Shown: positions 15,732-26,034, numbered from the stretch's first letter. The stretch is 64,000 bases of DNA from Jeotgalibacillus malaysiensis (GCA_000818095.1 CP009416.1:1782501-1846500); one strand, 5' to 3'. Made by a program: numbers and translations. Notes: a model not told the origin generated them from the sequence alone.

Positions 15732-18700
15732 TTACATTACTCTTTTCAACGCATTTTCGAGCTTCTCTGCGTAGGTCTCAGAATATAAGTTATTAACAGC
15801 TGTATCAATCTGTTGTGAAAGGTCACGCTGCCAGCCGTCGAATAAATTCCCTTCTACTCTTTTTAGTTCATTATAAATCCAATCTGATAATTGAGCCGTT
15901 ACATCTGCTATCTCATCAGAGGCAACATGTTTAAATTTTTCTTCAAGTGCATGCTGCATAAACTTTTTTTCATTTTTTTCAAAAAAAGATTTGGTGTTTT
16001 TAAACATTGATTTTTCCTGACTGAAGTCAGATTCACTCACCTGATCAAACACCTGATTGAATGTAAGCAGAGCAGCAGCTTCAATCTTTGTATCCGGCTT
16101 TACACCCTCGGGAAAATGCTGTTTGATTTGATCCCATATACGGTTCATTTCAGCGTGATAAAGCTTTAAAATCAAATGTTCTATTCTGTAGTTTACAACC
16201 TTGAATTCCTGCGAAAGATCAAAAGCGACCATTTCAATGCATTCTGATATTGCCTGAGACAGTGCTTCTTTATTTGATTTCCCATGGAATCCTGCAGGGT
16301 TGAAAGATTCTTTAAAGAAATCAGAAAACCTGTAAAAAACACGCTGATGAACATAATGAAGCAGTTCTTTTAACTCCTGATCTATTTGTGCATATACACT
16401 TTCCCTGAAGTTTTCATTAAAATAACTTTTCAGACTTTCTGATAATGTTAAAAGATCTGACTTCCTCTGGTTTTTCTCATCTTCATCAGCTCTCATCTGC
16501 TTTAGCAAAACCTGCATCCGTGTAACGGTCTGATCATAATATTCTGCTGTATTATTTTTTACGATCGAATCAAGCTCCTGGTCTATAAATAACGAAAAAT
16601 CATGTCGGAACTCTTCAATTCCAGAGGATCTTTCATTTTTTAATGCCTGCAGGCTTGATACACCGAAAATTTTTGGGTCTTTCACCCCGAAGGTCTGAAG
16701 TTGTTTCCTTACGTAACTGATTACTTCCTGCTTTTCTTCTTCGCTTTCAGCAAGATCCACTGCGTTAACAATAAAAAACATTTTATCGTGTTCGAAGCTT
16801 TCCTTTACTCTGCCCATTTGAATTAAAAATTCTCGATCTGCACGCGCAAAAGCGTGATTATAATAAGTAACAAAAAGAATGGCATCTGAATTACGGATGT
16901 AGTCAAATGACACGTCAGTATGTCTTGAATTAACTGAATCTGCACCAGGTGTATCAACTAATGTAATACCGCTCTTTGAAATTGATGAGTCCTTATAAAG
17001 ATCAATTGCCTCTACAAAACATGATTGATGTTCATTTGAAACAAAACCGTCAAAAGCTTTATAATCTACCTTCTGCGTTCTGCCAAGGCTGCTCTTATAT
17101 TCACCCCATCCTTGTAAAAATGCTCTGATAAAGCTTTTCTTAGATTCTGATAAAGATGCATTCTTTTTTAGAATCCCGGGAAGACGCTCAGCCATTTTTT
17201 CGAGTGAATCAATTTGCTTTGATAATGATGCTTCCCGCAAATCTTCGAGCAATTCTGACGGCTGCTTAAAATGAACAATTACCGTTTTATCCGGATGCTC
17301 CGAATCAGGCGGATAAATTCTGTTAATTGATGCAGTAGTAGGATTTGGTGACACAGGGAGCACTTTATTTTTCAGCATTGCGTTTGCAAAGCTTGATTTA
17401 CCAGCGCTGAATGCGCCGAAAAGTGCCACCGTGTACTTCTTATTTTCTAACCTGTCCGCCTGTTGATACAGCGTATATGACTGCTGTTCAAAACCATTAA
17501 TATTCTGTATTTCACTTGCAAGAAGTAAACTTTTTTTCAATAATTCTTTTTCATCAAGTTCAGTGACGGGCTGTTTTTTTGCTAGAACTTCATTTCCAGT
17601 TTCAGACTTCTCTTCAGATATCATGTGATCAAGCTTTGAAAGCTTTACAGAGGGCCTGTCCTTGCTCCATTCCTGAATCCATTTTTCTTTTATTGTATGA
17701 TCAGTTTTCAATTGATCCAGAGCGCCTATTTGCTGTTCAAGCGTCTCTATTTGTCTTAAAACGTTTACTTTTTTATTTAAAGCTGTTTGATCTGCAGATT
17801 TTCTCACAGCAAATTCTTCAATCTCATCATCCAGCTGATCAAGAATTTCTTCTTTAATATTCAGCATTTGAGATTTAATCTTTTTCCTAAATTGCTCAGC
17901 CAGACTATCACAATAGTTTAATAGCGATTCTCCTGTAAAACCGGCCCCGGACTTTATATTTTCTTCAGCAATAACAACTGGATTCTCTATTGATATCTTT
18001 TCTATTTTATTAGTCCAGTCTGTTCTTTTAATTCCTGCCTGATCGAGGAATTGGTACATATTTGTTTTTGCGTGCCAGACTAGCTGCTCGTCAATTACTG
18101 ATTGTAACCGCTGATTAAGTACTGCTTCTCTTTCTTCTTTCTCCTGCTTCGTTTTTTTACCTGAAAAGATGCCCCCAACTTTAAAGTCCGCCTGTTTTGA
18201 CTCAAGGTATTTTTCTGCTAATCCTCTCACATCAGCAGGCATCAGATAGCTTGCTTTAAGCATCTTATTCATTTCAGCATCAAAGTTTTCAGACCAGTTT
18301 TCAAAAGATGTAATTGAACCTTCCAGATCGGCTGCCTCTTCATATATTTTGTATTTCTGATTAATATCTTCTTCACTTACGATTGTAGAATACGCATCAA
18401 TGATCTCTGCTTTTTCATCTTCTAAAAATGATCGTGATTCAGACTTTAACACATTGAGAGAACTTGCTACTGACTCGATTAAAAGTGAATAGCGGTTACT
18501 TGTCATATCACTAATTTCTTCTTTCAGATCTTCACTTTGATTTACGGGGTGATCAGGTTTTTTTAAAGAAGTATAGAAAAATTTTTCTGGTAGTGCATCC
18601 CAGTCAAAGAAAGCTCTTTCAACTGCTTCTTTATATGTACTAAACGGCAGCTCTTCTTCTCTGTGTTTATCTACCTGATTAATAACTGCGTAAATTTTAC

Positions 18701-19289
18701 GATTATGCTGTGACATGTTTTTTATGTATTCAAAGTTCATTTCCGATTGAACATGATTATAATCCATGACATAAAATAGCAGGTCAGCAAGATGTACAGC
18801 TGATTCTGTTGATCTTTTATGTGCATCATCAACAGAGTCAATTCCAGGTGTATCCAGAAGAGTTACACCATGCGGAAGCGCAGTTGAATCTTTCCATATA
18901 TCAATCCGTTTAACAGTAAGTCCTTCTTTACCAAGCTCTATTATAGAGCTTTCATCAAGCGGCGGTTCTAATTCGTATACTGTCTGATCAGCGCCTGTGA
19001 CCAAAACGGGTCTTAAACTTCCTGTATGTAATGCAATCAGGTTGGCACTAGTTGGAATTGGGCTTGAAGGCAGCAACGCTTCTCCCGCAAGGTAATTAAT
19101 CATTGCAGATTTTCCGGCAGAAAAATGACCGCAAAAAGCGATGACAATTTCTTCACGGTACAGCTTTTCTGCAAGGTTTACAGCCTTATCTGCTCTTTCT
19201 GTGTCACCATACTCAAATGCCTTTATATAAAAACCGGTTAAATGATCTAATAATTCTTCTTTCCGGCTGATAAACTCCTCTTTATTCAC
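15732..19289 (-). CDS. dynA: Tandem dynamin-like GTPase DynA
   Basis: A protein of about 1185 residues made of two fused bacterial dynamin units. The first has P-loop GHFSAGKSAM, switch DTPGIDSVDD and NQVDKH; the second has GAFSAGKSSF, DTPGADSVNS and NAVDLAE. Each is followed by long helical stalks. B. subtilis DynA (YpbR) has the same architecture, tethers and fuses membranes, and protects against phage and membrane damage. GTG at 19289 is chosen. The upstream ATG at 19325 has no ribosome binding site, and 19289 gives an N-terminus of the same length as B. subtilis DynA. Confidence 0.95.
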   Translation of the reverse strand: MNKEEFISRKEELLDHLTGFYIKAFEYGDTERADKAVNLAEKLYREEIVIAFCGHFSAGKSAMINYLAGEALLPSSPIPTSANLIALHTGSLRPVLVTGADQTVYELEPPLDESSIIELGKEGLTVKRIDIWKDSTALPHGVTLLDTPGIDSVDDAHKRSTESAVHLADLLFYVMDYNHVQSEMNFEYIKNMSQHNRKIYAVINQVDKHREEELPFSTYKEAVERAFFDWDALPEKFFYTSLKKPDHPVNQSEDLKEEISDMTSNRYSLLIESVASSLNVLKSESRSFLEDEKAEIIDAYSTIVSEEDINQKYKIYEEAADLEGSITSFENWSENFDAEMNKMLKASYLMPADVRGLAEKYLESKQADFKVGGIFSGKKTKQEKEEREAVLNQRLQSVIDEQLVWHAKTNMYQFLDQAGIKRTDWTNKIEKISIENPVVIAEENIKSGAGFTGESLLNYCDSLAEQFRKKIKSQMLNIKEEILDQLDDEIEEFAVRKSADQTALNKKVNVLRQIETLEQQIGALDQLKTDHTIKEKWIQEWSKDRPSVKLSKLDHMISEEKSETGNEVLAKKQPVTELDEKELLKKSLLLASEIQNINGFEQQSYTLYQQADRLENKKYTVALFGAFSAGKSSFANAMLKNKVLPVSPNPTTASINRIYPPDSEHPDKTVIVHFKQPSELLEDLREASLSKQIDSLEKMAERLPGILKKNASLSESKKSFIRAFLQGWGEYKSSLGRTQKVDYKAFDGFVSNEHQSCFVEAIDLYKDSSISKSGITLVDTPGADSVNSRHTDVSFDYIRNSDAILFVTYYNHAFARADREFLIQMGRVKESFEHDKMFFIVNAVDLAESEEEKQEVISYVRKQLQTFGVKDPKIFGVSSLQALKNERSSGIEEFRHDFSLFIDQELDSIVKNNTAEYYDQTVTRMQVLLKQMRADEDEKNQRKSDLLTLSESLKSYFNENFRESVYAQIDQELKELLHYVHQRVFYRFSDFFKESFNPAGFHGKSNKEALSQAISECIEMVAFDLSQEFKVVNYRIEHLILKLYHAEMNRIWDQIKQHFPEGVKPDTKIEAAALLTFNQVFDQVSESDFSQEKSMFKNTKSFFEKNEKKFMQHALEEKFKHVASDEIADVTAQLSDWIYNELKRVEGNLFDGWQRDLSQQIDTAVNNLYSETYAEKLENALKRVM

Positions 19290-19413
19290 ATCTACCATTC
19301 CTTTTAATTCGATTCTATAATTCATATTGTAACGAAAAAAGAGATTTAACCGTTAAATAAATCATTCATTTTTTAAAAGAAATTAAATTCTTGTTTTTAT
19401 AAGCAAAAAGTAA

Positions 19414-19422
19414 TGGTATAAT
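19414..19422 (+). promoter_or_regulatory. Extended -10 promoter of the CheX-like gene
   Basis: TGGTATAAT at 19414-19422 combines a perfect -10 (TATAAT) with a TG extension. The -35 region is poor, as is usual with extended -10 promoters. The ribosome binding site is at 19441. Confidence 0.5.
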
Positions 19423-19450
19423 AGAATCATTATTTGAGCTGGAGGTAATG

Positions 19451-19903
19451 ATGAGCACATCTAAAGTAATATCTAATTTATTAAATGGTATGATTCATTC
19501 AATTAATAAAGTTGTCCCGGTATCGATTCAACATAGCAGACCTTCTATGATTACTGTTCCTTATCAGCAGGATCAGATTGCCGTTCTTATTGGGATGACC
19601 GGGGAATTAAAGGGCAATATTCTTCTTGATGGTGATAAGCAGCATTTCAGCAGCCTTGGCGAATCTATGTATGGTATGTATCTTGAAGATGATATGCTGA
19701 TCTCATTTATTGGTGAGGTAGGAAATATGATTGCCGGTAATCTTACGACCTACATTTCCTCAGAAGGAGTTGAAATGGATATAACCCCACCCTCAGTCAT
19801 GACCGGAGAAACAACGCTTCATAATTTTAAGCAGGCTATCCACTTGCCATTTGAAGCAGCAGGCATCGGTCAATTTTCTATCCTTGTTTCAATTCAGCAA
19901 TAA
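19451..19903 (+). CDS. CheC/CheX-family protein (putative CheY-P phosphatase fold)
   Basis: A 150-residue protein with the phosphatase signature S-x3-E-x2-N in SFIGEVGNMIAGN, repeated glycine-rich strands and the central TTYISSEGVEMDITPPSVMTG segment of CheX/CheC. These proteins dephosphorylate response regulators such as CheY. No chemotaxis or flagellar genes are near, so the partner is unknown. GGAGG lies five bases before the ATG at 19451, a better spacing than the ATG at 19448. Confidence 0.8.
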   Translation: MSTSKVISNLLNGMIHSINKVVPVSIQHSRPSMITVPYQQDQIAVLIGMTGELKGNILLDGDKQHFSSLGESMYGMYLEDDMLISFIGEVGNMIAGNLTTYISSEGVEMDITPPSVMTGETTLHNFKQAIHLPFEAAGIGQFSILVSIQQ

Positions 19904-19936
19904 AAAACAGAATTCTGAGTCAGAATTCTGTTTTTT
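19902..19936. terminator. Bidirectional terminator after the CheX-like gene
   Basis: A stem of 16 pairs built from A6-CAGAATTCTG and CAGAATTCTG-T6 around a 3-base loop. It also serves the short-chain dehydrogenase on the minus strand. Confidence 0.8.
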
Positions 19937-19955
19937 ATATTTAGACTTGTTAAAA

Positions 19956-20732
19956 TTAAAAACCGTTAATCGTCATACCACCATCTACAAAAAGTGTCTG
20001 ACCTGTCACATAGCTGCCTGCTTCCGATGACAGGAATAGGGCTGGACCAATCAGTTCTTCTACCTGACCAACACGTTTAAGTGGGGTAACAGCAAGTATT
20101 TCATTCAAATAGTTCTCGTCTTCAAGCAGATGCTTAGTCAAAGGTGTTTCGAAATACCAGGGTCCGATTGAGTTGACCCTTACGCCTTTACTGCCCCACT
20201 CGTAGGCGAGTACTTTTGTCATCTGGATCATTGCTGCTTTTGAAGCGGCATATACTACGCCGGTTTTAAGTGCAATATGCCCGGCAACTGAGGAAACAGA
20301 TAAGATACTGCCTCCATTTTGCTGCTCCTGCATTCTGATACCAACAGCCTGTGACATCATAAATGCTGATTTCACATTGGTATCCATAATTCTGATCCAC
20401 TCATCTTCTGTTACATCATTTGCTTTGGATCTTATATTCATTCCGGCATTATTTATCAGGATATCAACAACTTGAAAGTCATTAAATATGTGTTTTACCG
20501 TCTTTTTCAGTTCAGCCGTATCCGTTACGTCAACCGGATACACAAGTGCACTTCCGCCTAGCGCTTCTATCTCACTTTTCACCTGCTCCAGTTCTGATTC
20601 TGTACGCGAGCAGAGAATGACTTCTGCTCCGGACTGTGCAAATCCAATTGCAAGTGCACGACCGATACCTCTGCCTGCACCGGTGATGATTGCTTTTTTG
20701 CCTTCTAATCTGAATGAAGGAAGATTCATCAT
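19956..20732 (-). CDS. Short-chain dehydrogenase/reductase
   Basis: A 258-residue classical SDR. The NAD(P)-binding TGAGRGIGRA, DILINNAGMN, the catalytic Ser in SVSSVAGH and YAASKAA (Tyr-x3-Lys) are all present, as is the C-terminal VDGGMTINGF. Overall it resembles gluconate 5-dehydrogenase and 3-oxoacyl reductase types, but the substrate cannot be named. It begins nine bases after ypwA ends and is probably co-transcribed with it. Confidence 0.9.
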   Translation of the reverse strand: MMNLPSFRLEGKKAIITGAGRGIGRALAIGFAQSGAEVILCSRTESELEQVKSEIEALGGSALVYPVDVTDTAELKKTVKHIFNDFQVVDILINNAGMNIRSKANDVTEDEWIRIMDTNVKSAFMMSQAVGIRMQEQQNGGSILSVSSVAGHIALKTGVVYAASKAAMIQMTKVLAYEWGSKGVRVNSIGPWYFETPLTKHLLEDENYLNEILAVTPLKRVGQVEELIGPALFLSSEAGSYVTGQTLFVDGGMTINGF

Positions 20733-20741
20733 TCCAACTCC

Positions 20742-22259
20742 TTATTTTACAGGCTCAAGATCATAAAGTGCTGCATATTTGTCCTGTAGATATTTGATCA
20801 GATATTCTGCATTTAACCCTTCACCAGTAGCTTCATGGAGTATATCCAGCGGTTTCTTCGTTTTTCCAAAACGGTGTACTTTTTCTGTCATCCAGTTTTT
20901 AATCGGCGCAATATCCCCATCAGCTATATGCTGATCAAAGTCAGGAATGTCTTTTAGCATTGCATTCTTGAACTGGGCAGCATGCATATATCCAAGTGCA
21001 TACGAAGGGAAATAACCAAATGATCCCCCAGACCAGTGGACGTCCTGCAGGATTCCTTCAGCATCATTTGATGGAACTACACCCAGATACTCCTTATATT
21101 TCCGGTTCCACACATCAGGCAGCTCGCTTACCTCATACTCGCCATTAAACAAACCCTTTTCGATCTCGTATCTGATCATAATGTGCAGGGTATAAGTCAA
21201 TTCATCAGCATCCACTCTGATCAGGGATGGCTTCGATTCATTAATACCTGATAAAAATGATTCAACAGAAACATCTTTGAACTGTTCCGGCGAAAACTTT
21301 TTAAGTGAAGGCAAATGACGCTTCCAGAATTCAGGATGTCTGCCGACAAAATTCTCCATAAATAATGACTGGGATTCGTGAATTCCCATAGAAGTACCCC
21401 CGCTAAGCGGTGTACCTGTTAAAGCCGGATCTATATTTTGTTCATATAGAGCATGACCGCATTCATGAATCGTTCCGAAAATCGCCCCGCGGAAATCAAG
21501 TTCATCATAACGGGTCGTGATACGGACATCTCCTGTATTTAATCCTGTAGCAAATGGGTGGACAGTTTCATCAAGTCTGCCTGCATCAAAGTCATAACCA
21601 AGCTCTTTCAGGACATGAAGACTGAACTCACGCTGGGCATCTTTTGAAAATTGCTGATAAATAAACGATGTATCTGGCTTCACAGCTGATTGCTCAATCC
21701 CTTTTACTAACGGAACAATCGCTTCACGTACTTTACCAAAAACTTCATCTAATACTTCGACCGTTACGCCAGGCTCAAACATATCGAGCAGTGTATTATA
21801 AGGATTTCCTTCATAGCCCCAATAACCGACAAAACGTCTTGTCGTATCAACCAGTTCCTTCAGGTACGGTTCGAACATAGCAAAATCTGATTGCTCACGC
21901 GCCTCTTCCCATACGCTTTCAGCTTTTGATTTTAATACAACATATTTCTTGAATTCATCCTCAGGAATTTTGCGATTCCGGTTAAATTCTTTTTCGCATT
22001 CTTCAAGCATTTTTACTGTAAGCTCATCCAGCTCACTTTTATGTTCGTTCAATTGTTTTATGTAGTTTTCCATCTGATCAGAAGTAGACAGATTAAATAC
22101 TTCAGACGATAGTGTACCGATTACTTCAGAACGTTGTTCAATTGCTTTTTTCGGTGCTCCTGTACGCAGATCCCAAAAAATTAATCCTAATGCTTCCTGA
22201 TAAGCTGAGATTTTATTCAGGTGACTGATAAAATCATTTTTTACTGTTTCTAATGTCAT
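20742..22259 (-). CDS. ypwA: Zinc carboxypeptidase, M32 family
   Basis: A 505-residue cytosolic carboxypeptidase Taq-type (M32) enzyme. The zinc motif HECGH is visible in GTIHECGHALYEQN, followed by the family blocks GTSMGIHESQSLFMEN and IRVDADELTYTLHIMIR. It removes C-terminal residues from peptides in the cytoplasm. The frame extends to 22283. ATG 22259 is chosen because GGAGG lies seven bases before it and B. subtilis YpwA starts similarly. Confidence 0.94.
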   Translation of the reverse strand: MTLETVKNDFISHLNKISAYQEALGLIFWDLRTGAPKKAIEQRSEVIGTLSSEVFNLSTSDQMENYIKQLNEHKSELDELTVKMLEECEKEFNRNRKIPEDEFKKYVVLKSKAESVWEEAREQSDFAMFEPYLKELVDTTRRFVGYWGYEGNPYNTLLDMFEPGVTVEVLDEVFGKVREAIVPLVKGIEQSAVKPDTSFIYQQFSKDAQREFSLHVLKELGYDFDAGRLDETVHPFATGLNTGDVRITTRYDELDFRGAIFGTIHECGHALYEQNIDPALTGTPLSGGTSMGIHESQSLFMENFVGRHPEFWKRHLPSLKKFSPEQFKDVSVESFLSGINESKPSLIRVDADELTYTLHIMIRYEIEKGLFNGEYEVSELPDVWNRKYKEYLGVVPSNDAEGILQDVHWSGGSFGYFPSYALGYMHAAQFKNAMLKDIPDFDQHIADGDIAPIKNWMTEKVHRFGKTKKPLDILHEATGEGLNAEYLIKYLQDKYAALYDLEPVK

Positions 22260-22350
22260 TGTAATCCCTCCAGTCGATTTCACTCCTTATCTTATCATAC
22301 TTTTCTGAAAAAATAATGAATTTGTTTCGGCATCTGAAATAACTGCTAAA

Positions 22351-22380
22351 CAGCCCGGCACAATAAGGTGTACCGGGCTG
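22351..22380 (-). terminator. GC-rich hairpin downstream of ypvA
   Basis: CAGCCCGG and CCGGGCTG form an 8-bp stem around a 14-base loop, about 50 bases after the ypvA stop. The T-tail on the minus strand is weak (TTTAG), so termination is possible rather than sure. Confidence 0.45.
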
Positions 22381-22427
22381 CTGGGTGGAATCTGTTAGTC
22401 AGTTATTTAGTTCAATAGATCATCCGT

Positions 22428-24335
22428 TTATTTTTTCTGAGGAGCTACTGGCAGAATTTTATTTATTTCAGGCATCCACTTTTCTTCCTCCTGAGATAAA
22501 TAAATCGTGATGTTCCCTTTATCTGAGGAAGAACGGATCAGTCTACCTGCTCCCTGCTGTAATCTAAGCAGCATGTATGGAAGGTCTACTTCTCTTAAAG
22601 GATCTGCTGAATGATTCCGCTTTGCCTCAAAAACCGGGTCATCAGGCGGGAATGGCAGAGATTCAATAATGACCTGATTAAGACTTAACCCTGGTACATC
22701 AAGACCTTCCCACAAGTTTATGGAAGCAAGGACTGAGGAAGTATCTTTCTGGAATTTTTCAACCAGTGTACTGATTTCCTCATCACCCTCAAACAAACAC
22801 TGCTTGTTATCTATCAGATTAGTAAATCTGAATAAATCCTGGTCCTCATGATTGTTAAATAAGATCAGTGACCCGCCATCATTTTGATTAACGATTTCAG
22901 AAATATCAGCAGCACGAACAGACTGATCTAATATTTTGACTGTTATATTCATCACCGCTTCATATTCATAAGGTGATGCAACTGTAAAGGATGTATAATC
23001 ATCAATTCCAAGGCTTGATGCCAGATATGAGAAGTCCTCGTCCACTGAAAGTGTTGCTGAAGAGAAGATAAACGGCAGTTTTTTCGAAAATACTTCCTCT
23101 CTCAAAATCTCTTCAACCATTCTTGGCATAATCACGAGTGTCTCATCGTCATACTTTTCTTCGAGCCAGATAATTGCATTATCATCTTCTACAAGTAATT
23201 TTAATGAGAATAGAACAGTCTCTAGATATTCCTCTGAAATTTTAAGATCATATTCATCTATTACATATAGTTCTGATTCAAAAACGAGTTCTTCGAGTAA
23301 TTGGTCGATCGATTTTTTAAGCCTTGCTGAAGCACGGATCAGCTCATTGGACTTATTGATCTTCATTCTCTCCGAACTCCGATCTGCACTCCTTGATATT
23401 AATGAAAACCATTCATCGTGTAATTCGAGAATAGAATCTATCAGCAGCAGTGTCTTTTCTCTTACATCATTTCCTGATAATTTCGAGAGTACCTTCTCCA
23501 TCGACTGAAGTGACGTTTTATAAGTTAACGCTTTTTGAGCAGCGTACTCAAGCAGATGTCCCTCATCAAATATGACCGAACTTGCTTCAGGTAATAATGG
23601 AAGCTGTCCTTCTCTGACTCTGGCATCTTTCGTCCAGATATGTTCCATATAAAAGTCATGAGAACAGACAATCAGATCTCCTGCCTGTCTGTAGTATTCT
23701 CTATGCAGCGTCTGTCCGCAGCGGTGTCTCACATCACAGCTTAAACAATCCTGAAGAGAATCATAATTAACAGCCTGCCACTGCTCATCATCAAGGTAAG
23801 GATATTCTTTACGATCTCCAAATGGATAAAATGATGACATAGATCCTGCTCCGTACACGAATTCAGGAAGCTGAAGATAAACATCTTCAATTGCTTCATC
23901 TTCAGTTCTTTTATCTGCCTCATCCAGCTTTTTCAGACATAAATACTGCTCTCTTGATTTGGCAAGCCTGACGTCGATCTCCATATCCAGCATTTTTTCA
24001 ATCTTTTTAATATCACCTGTCGGCTTAACTAATTGCTCAATCAGTGTCTCATCTGCACAGGCAATAATTGCCGGTCGGCCGGTATACCTTGCATAAGCAA
24101 CAGCATAAAGCAGATAGGCAATGGTTTTTCCCGTTCCAACACCTGCTTCTGCAAAGATAACTGATTTATTTTTATAAGCCTGCTCAAGCTGAAATGCCAT
24201 AAAAATCTGTTCGTCCCGAAGCTCTAAGCCTTTTTCAGGCAAAATGTCATAAAAAACATCACCTATCCAGTCACCTAAAGCTTCATAAAATGACTGATCG
24301 CTAGTAACAGGAAAAGGTAGGCTTTTAGTATTCAT
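22428..24335 (-). CDS. ypvA: XPD/DinG-family DNA helicase YpvA
   Basis: A 635-residue superfamily 2 helicase. Walker A is EAGVGTGKTIAY, the DEAH-type box reads FDEGHLLEYA, and motif VI is QGAGRLIRSSSD. Four cysteines suited to an iron-sulfur cluster lie between motifs I and II: one in EQYLCLKK and three in CLSCDVRHRC. This is the arrangement of helicase-active XPD/DinG enzymes that unwind damaged DNA with 5'-3' polarity. There is no exonuclease domain, unlike the DinG at 40289. The gap to ypsC is 12 bases. Confidence 0.9.
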   Translation of the reverse strand: MNTKSLPFPVTSDQSFYEALGDWIGDVFYDILPEKGLELRDEQIFMAFQLEQAYKNKSVIFAEAGVGTGKTIAYLLYAVAYARYTGRPAIIACADETLIEQLVKPTGDIKKIEKMLDMEIDVRLAKSREQYLCLKKLDEADKRTEDEAIEDVYLQLPEFVYGAGSMSSFYPFGDRKEYPYLDDEQWQAVNYDSLQDCLSCDVRHRCGQTLHREYYRQAGDLIVCSHDFYMEHIWTKDARVREGQLPLLPEASSVIFDEGHLLEYAAQKALTYKTSLQSMEKVLSKLSGNDVREKTLLLIDSILELHDEWFSLISRSADRSSERMKINKSNELIRASARLKKSIDQLLEELVFESELYVIDEYDLKISEEYLETVLFSLKLLVEDDNAIIWLEEKYDDETLVIMPRMVEEILREEVFSKKLPFIFSSATLSVDEDFSYLASSLGIDDYTSFTVASPYEYEAVMNITVKILDQSVRAADISEIVNQNDGGSLILFNNHEDQDLFRFTNLIDNKQCLFEGDEEISTLVEKFQKDTSSVLASINLWEGLDVPGLSLNQVIIESLPFPPDDPVFEAKRNHSADPLREVDLPYMLLRLQQGAGRLIRSSSDKGNITIYLSQEEEKWMPEINKILPVAPQKK

Positions 24336-24347
24336 TCAATCATTCCC

Positions 24348-25490
24348 TTAATCATTTTTACGTTTAGGACGCTGACCAAAATATTGATAATAATCGGTTC
24401 TGATAAAACCATTGAATAATTTACGTTTTTTTGTTGCTTTCTTACCGTATAGATCCTCAAAATTCGGATGTGAGGTAATAATATATTTTGACCAGGTCGG
24501 ATAATGCTCAAACACCTTACCCATATCACGATACATCTGTTCAACTTCCTCTTCTTCACCGATCCGTTCACCATATGGCGGGTTTCCTACAATAACACCA
24601 TAGTCACTGTCTGCAGTGAAATCCTTCACCTGCATCTGTTTGAACTGGATTAAATCCCCAAGTCCCGCTTCAATCGCATTTTCTTTTGCCACTTCAATCA
24701 TTTTGTGATCAACATCTGTTCCGTATATTTCAAGAGGCTGATCATAATTTGCTTCAGACTCGGCTTCTTCTCTTACTTTATCCCACAGACCCTCAGGAAT
24801 GATTGGCCATTCTTCTGAAATAAATTCACGATTAAAACCGGGAGCAATATTCTGTCCAATCAATGCTGCTTCAATTGGAATCGTACCTGATCCACAAAAA
24901 GGATCATGAAACGGGCGATCAGGACGCCAGTTTGTTAATTTAATCAGGGCAGCTGCCATTGTCTCTTTTAATGGCGCTTCACCCTGTCCGGTCCGATAAC
25001 CTCTTTTATGCAGACCTGCTCCACTTGTATCAACTGTAAGAGTTACTTTGTCATTTCGGATCGCCACTTCAATTTTATAAGTCGGCCCGGTTTCTTCAAG
25101 AAAGCTCATTCTTTTATAAGCTGCCTTCATACGTTCTACTATTGCTTTTTTTACGATGGACTGACAATCTGGAACGCTGTAAAGCTTTGACTTAACTGAT
25201 TTACCTGACACAGGAAAAGCTGCATCCACCGGCATTAGCGTCTCCCAGGGAAGTGCTTTTGTCCCTTCAAAAAGCTGATCAAATGAGTATGCATTAAATT
25301 CACCCATTACGATCTTCACTCTGTCTGCCGTTCTCAGCCACATATTTGATTTTACAATTGCGCGTTCATCGCCTTCATAAAATACCTTACCGTTTTCTAC
25401 AGTCGTTTCATAACCAAGATCTTTAACTTCTCTTGCAACAATCGATTCAAGTCCCATTGCTGCAGTTGCAACCAGTTTATAAGTAGCCAT
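24348..25490 (-). CDS. ypsC: THUMP-domain 23S rRNA methyltransferase, RlmL-N type
   Basis: A 380-residue protein with an N-terminal ferredoxin-like/THUMP RNA-binding region (about 1-155) and a C-terminal SAM-dependent methyltransferase domain with DPFCGSGTIPIEAAL and the N-methylation motif NPPYGER. Homologues methylate guanine N2 in 23S rRNA (the G2445 half of E. coli RlmL). The ATG has an AGGTG binding site. As in B. subtilis it lies directly downstream of rnpB. Confidence 0.93.
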   Translation of the reverse strand: MATYKLVATAAMGLESIVAREVKDLGYETTVENGKVFYEGDERAIVKSNMWLRTADRVKIVMGEFNAYSFDQLFEGTKALPWETLMPVDAAFPVSGKSVKSKLYSVPDCQSIVKKAIVERMKAAYKRMSFLEETGPTYKIEVAIRNDKVTLTVDTSGAGLHKRGYRTGQGEAPLKETMAAALIKLTNWRPDRPFHDPFCGSGTIPIEAALIGQNIAPGFNREFISEEWPIIPEGLWDKVREEAESEANYDQPLEIYGTDVDHKMIEVAKENAIEAGLGDLIQFKQMQVKDFTADSDYGVIVGNPPYGERIGEEEEVEQMYRDMGKVFEHYPTWSKYIITSHPNFEDLYGKKATKKRKLFNGFIRTDYYQYFGQRPKRKND

Positions 25491-25553
25491 ATTTCACCTC
25501 ATACATTTTATAAAATCAGTTCTTATATATGTGTTTCATACCCTGTTTCGAAA

Positions 25554-25592
25554 GAAAAAAGGCAGACCTCCTGTTTATGGTCATGCCTTTTG
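25554..25592 (-). terminator. Terminator of rnpB
   Basis: On the minus strand, AAAAGGCAtGACC pairs with GGTCTGCCTTTT around a 9- to 10-base loop, leaving a T run. It lies about 20 bases after the end of the RNase P RNA. Confidence 0.75.
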
Positions 25593-25611
25593 GATCGGTT
25601 CATTATAAAAT

Positions 25612-26028
25612 TGGTCAACCAGCTAATGGTCTGTAAGCCATGTTTTGTTCAAGCGTACTAAAGCGCTTATTAAGCTCGTACGACATGCGGCAATCATCTA
25701 TCTGCCGGCACAAAATGCCAGCCTTTCCCTCAGTTCATTTCCTCCGGGAAAGTGCCTCTACCATTGTTTGAGTTTCTCACTCGCGGGGTTTACCTCGTTC
25801 CACTTCTGTCATTTCTGACAGAACTACGTCACTGTGGCACTTTCAAGAGATTCATACCATATCCCAGGGGGACTTAGGTATCTTCTCTGCCGTCAGCCTG
25901 ACGATTCAGACTGCCTCCGCTTATTGTTTCGCGAAGCACGAACACTACGGGCATCTCAGCACCGTGTGAGCATGGACTTTCCTCTGCATTAAGCAGCAAT
26001 TGCCCAACCATTTAGCCGGTTTCGCCAA
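25612..26028 (-). ncRNA. rnpB: RNase P RNA, type B
   Basis: The catalytic RNA of RNase P, which matures tRNA 5' ends. Conserved stretches are unmistakable on the minus strand: GAGGAAAGTCCATGCTC and GGTGCTGAGATGCCCGTAGT (CR-I region), GAAAGTGCCACAGTGACG, GTGGAACGAGGTAAACCCC, and near the 3' end AGATAGATGATTGCCGC and ACAAAACATGGCTTACAGA. The ends pair to form P1 (AACCGGCTAAATGGTT with GACCATTAGCTGGTT). The layout matches Bacillus type B RNA. End points are estimates good to about 10 bases. Confidence 0.97.
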
Positions 26029-26034
26029 AATCAA

